From: CALMEC01 sp964393105
GTDB lineage: Bacteria > Actinomycetota > Thermoleophilia > Miltoncostaeales > Miltoncostaeaceae
DNA: 22,047 nucleotides
Direction of reading: 5' to 3'
Assembly (NCBI GenBank): GCA_964393105.1
Contig: CAYMSM010000038.1
Coordinates: forward strand, 1 to 22,047
Of this stretch, positions 21,682 through 22,047 are shown piece by piece; positions within the stretch are counted from its first letter, which is position 1, and every line of letters starts with the position of its first letter. The translations under genes and the position numbers were made by a program. The notes beneath the pieces were generated by a model. It did no database searches and was not told the DNA's origin. It saw only the letters and a list, made by a program, of their open reading frames with translations.

Positions 21682-21706
21682 AGGATCGCCTGACCTGTGG
21701 CAGGAT
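21678..21706 (+). promoter_or_regulatory. Promoter of tRNA-fMet
   Basis: TTGAAG (21678-21683) and CAGGAT (21701-21706) are separated by exactly 17 nt and end 10 nt before the tRNA. The -35 box overlaps the stop codon of the MOSC gene. Confidence 0.6.
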
Positions 21707-21716
21707 GTCAATTCGC

Positions 21717-21790
<74 letters not shown>

Positions 21791-21797
21791 CTCCCGG

Positions 21798-21824
21798 AAA
21801 GGCCCGCTCAGGCGGGCTTTTTTG
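21798..21824 (+). terminator. Rho-independent terminator of tRNA-fMet
   Basis: GCCCGC (21802-21807) pairs with GCGGGC (21812-21817) around a TCAG loop, extended by AAAG against TTTT, and is followed by a T6 run. It starts 7 bp after the tRNA. Confidence 0.92.
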
Positions 21825-22047
21825 TTGGCGTTGTCCCGTCCGGCAATGACGATCCGGGGTCTCGTGGCCCCGCTGTGGCCCCGCGAGACCGTGTCGCGAA
21901 GGAGCACCGCGTCCCGGTCAACCGGGATGAGCCCCAAGTTCCCAAGGGTCCTTTCAGCGAAGCGTCGATTGGAGGCGGGCAGGACCCCACGCGACGACCA
22001 GCTATCCGGCTCCAACGTCTATTGTCGCCTCGCAGGCACCCCCGGCA
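21825..22047. other. Right-edge stretch without a convincing gene
   Basis: A plus-strand frame from ATG 21846 stays open to the window edge (67 codons) but has an unconvincing Arg/Ser-rich composition and no ribosome site. The only structure is a 10-bp stem (21858-21867 with 21881-21890, one G-T pair) whose arms and loop contain two copies of GTGGCCCCGC (21864-21873, 21875-21884). Confidence 0.35.

Overview
This window is GC-rich DNA that I place in a high-GC actinobacterium. The Thermoleophilia/Solirubrobacter lineage would fit, but that is inference. Support comes from a GC-rich third codon position, many GTG/TTG starts, short TANNNT boxes directly before start codons (leaderless-type promoters), a TCGAAC-N4-GTTCGA SOS box of the actinobacterial type, and remnants of an actinobacterial ECF sigma cassette. 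It reads as chromosome, with one gene-poor accessory-looking patch (about 1.8-3.4 kb).

Layout. 0-1.8 kb: end of an unknown gene, tRNA-Ala(TGC), a small helical protein and a TIGR01777-type nucleotide-sugar-epimerase-like protein. 1.8-3.4 kb: largely non-coding flanks around an orphan zinc-ribbon/HTH protein with a 15-bp minisatellite. 3.4-5.4 kb (minus): zinc-ribbon PAS protein, aldo/keto reductase and a catalytically degenerate GGDEF-fold protein. 5.5-9.2 kb: a secreted subtilase converging on a large secreted glycosidase-like protein. 9.4-10.3 kb: ArsR repressor plus SRPBCC/AHSA1 protein. 10.4-13.3 kb (minus): LysR regulator, compact NadB/FrdA-like flavoprotein and phosphosulfolactate synthase (ComA), apparently one operon. 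13.4-15.0 kb: a decayed ECF sigma factor and an internally deleted partner, then a methyltransferase. 15.1-16.2 kb (minus): HxlR regulator and exported M14 carboxypeptidase. 16.3-18.3 kb: pilT and a divergent TPR membrane protein. 18.4-19.7 kb: principal-type sigma factor with a clear promoter, an SOS box and a terminator. 19.7-21.8 kb: divergent cupin/PadR pair sharing two palindromic operators, a 57-aa membrane protein, a MOSC protein and initiator tRNA-fMet with its own terminator. The last 220 bp show no convincing gene.

The best candidate for an undescribed system is the LysR-flavoprotein-ComA operon. It joins a sulfite-fixing enzyme (PEP + sulfite to phosphosulfolactate) to a flavoprotein of the family that acts on C4 dicarboxylates and aspartate, whose sulfonate analogues (sulfoacrylate, sulfolactate, cysteate) lie on C3-sulfonate pathways. 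The other notable signals are regulatory: a LexA-type box at the transcription start of the principal-type sigma factor, and a two-site operator between padR and the cupin gene.
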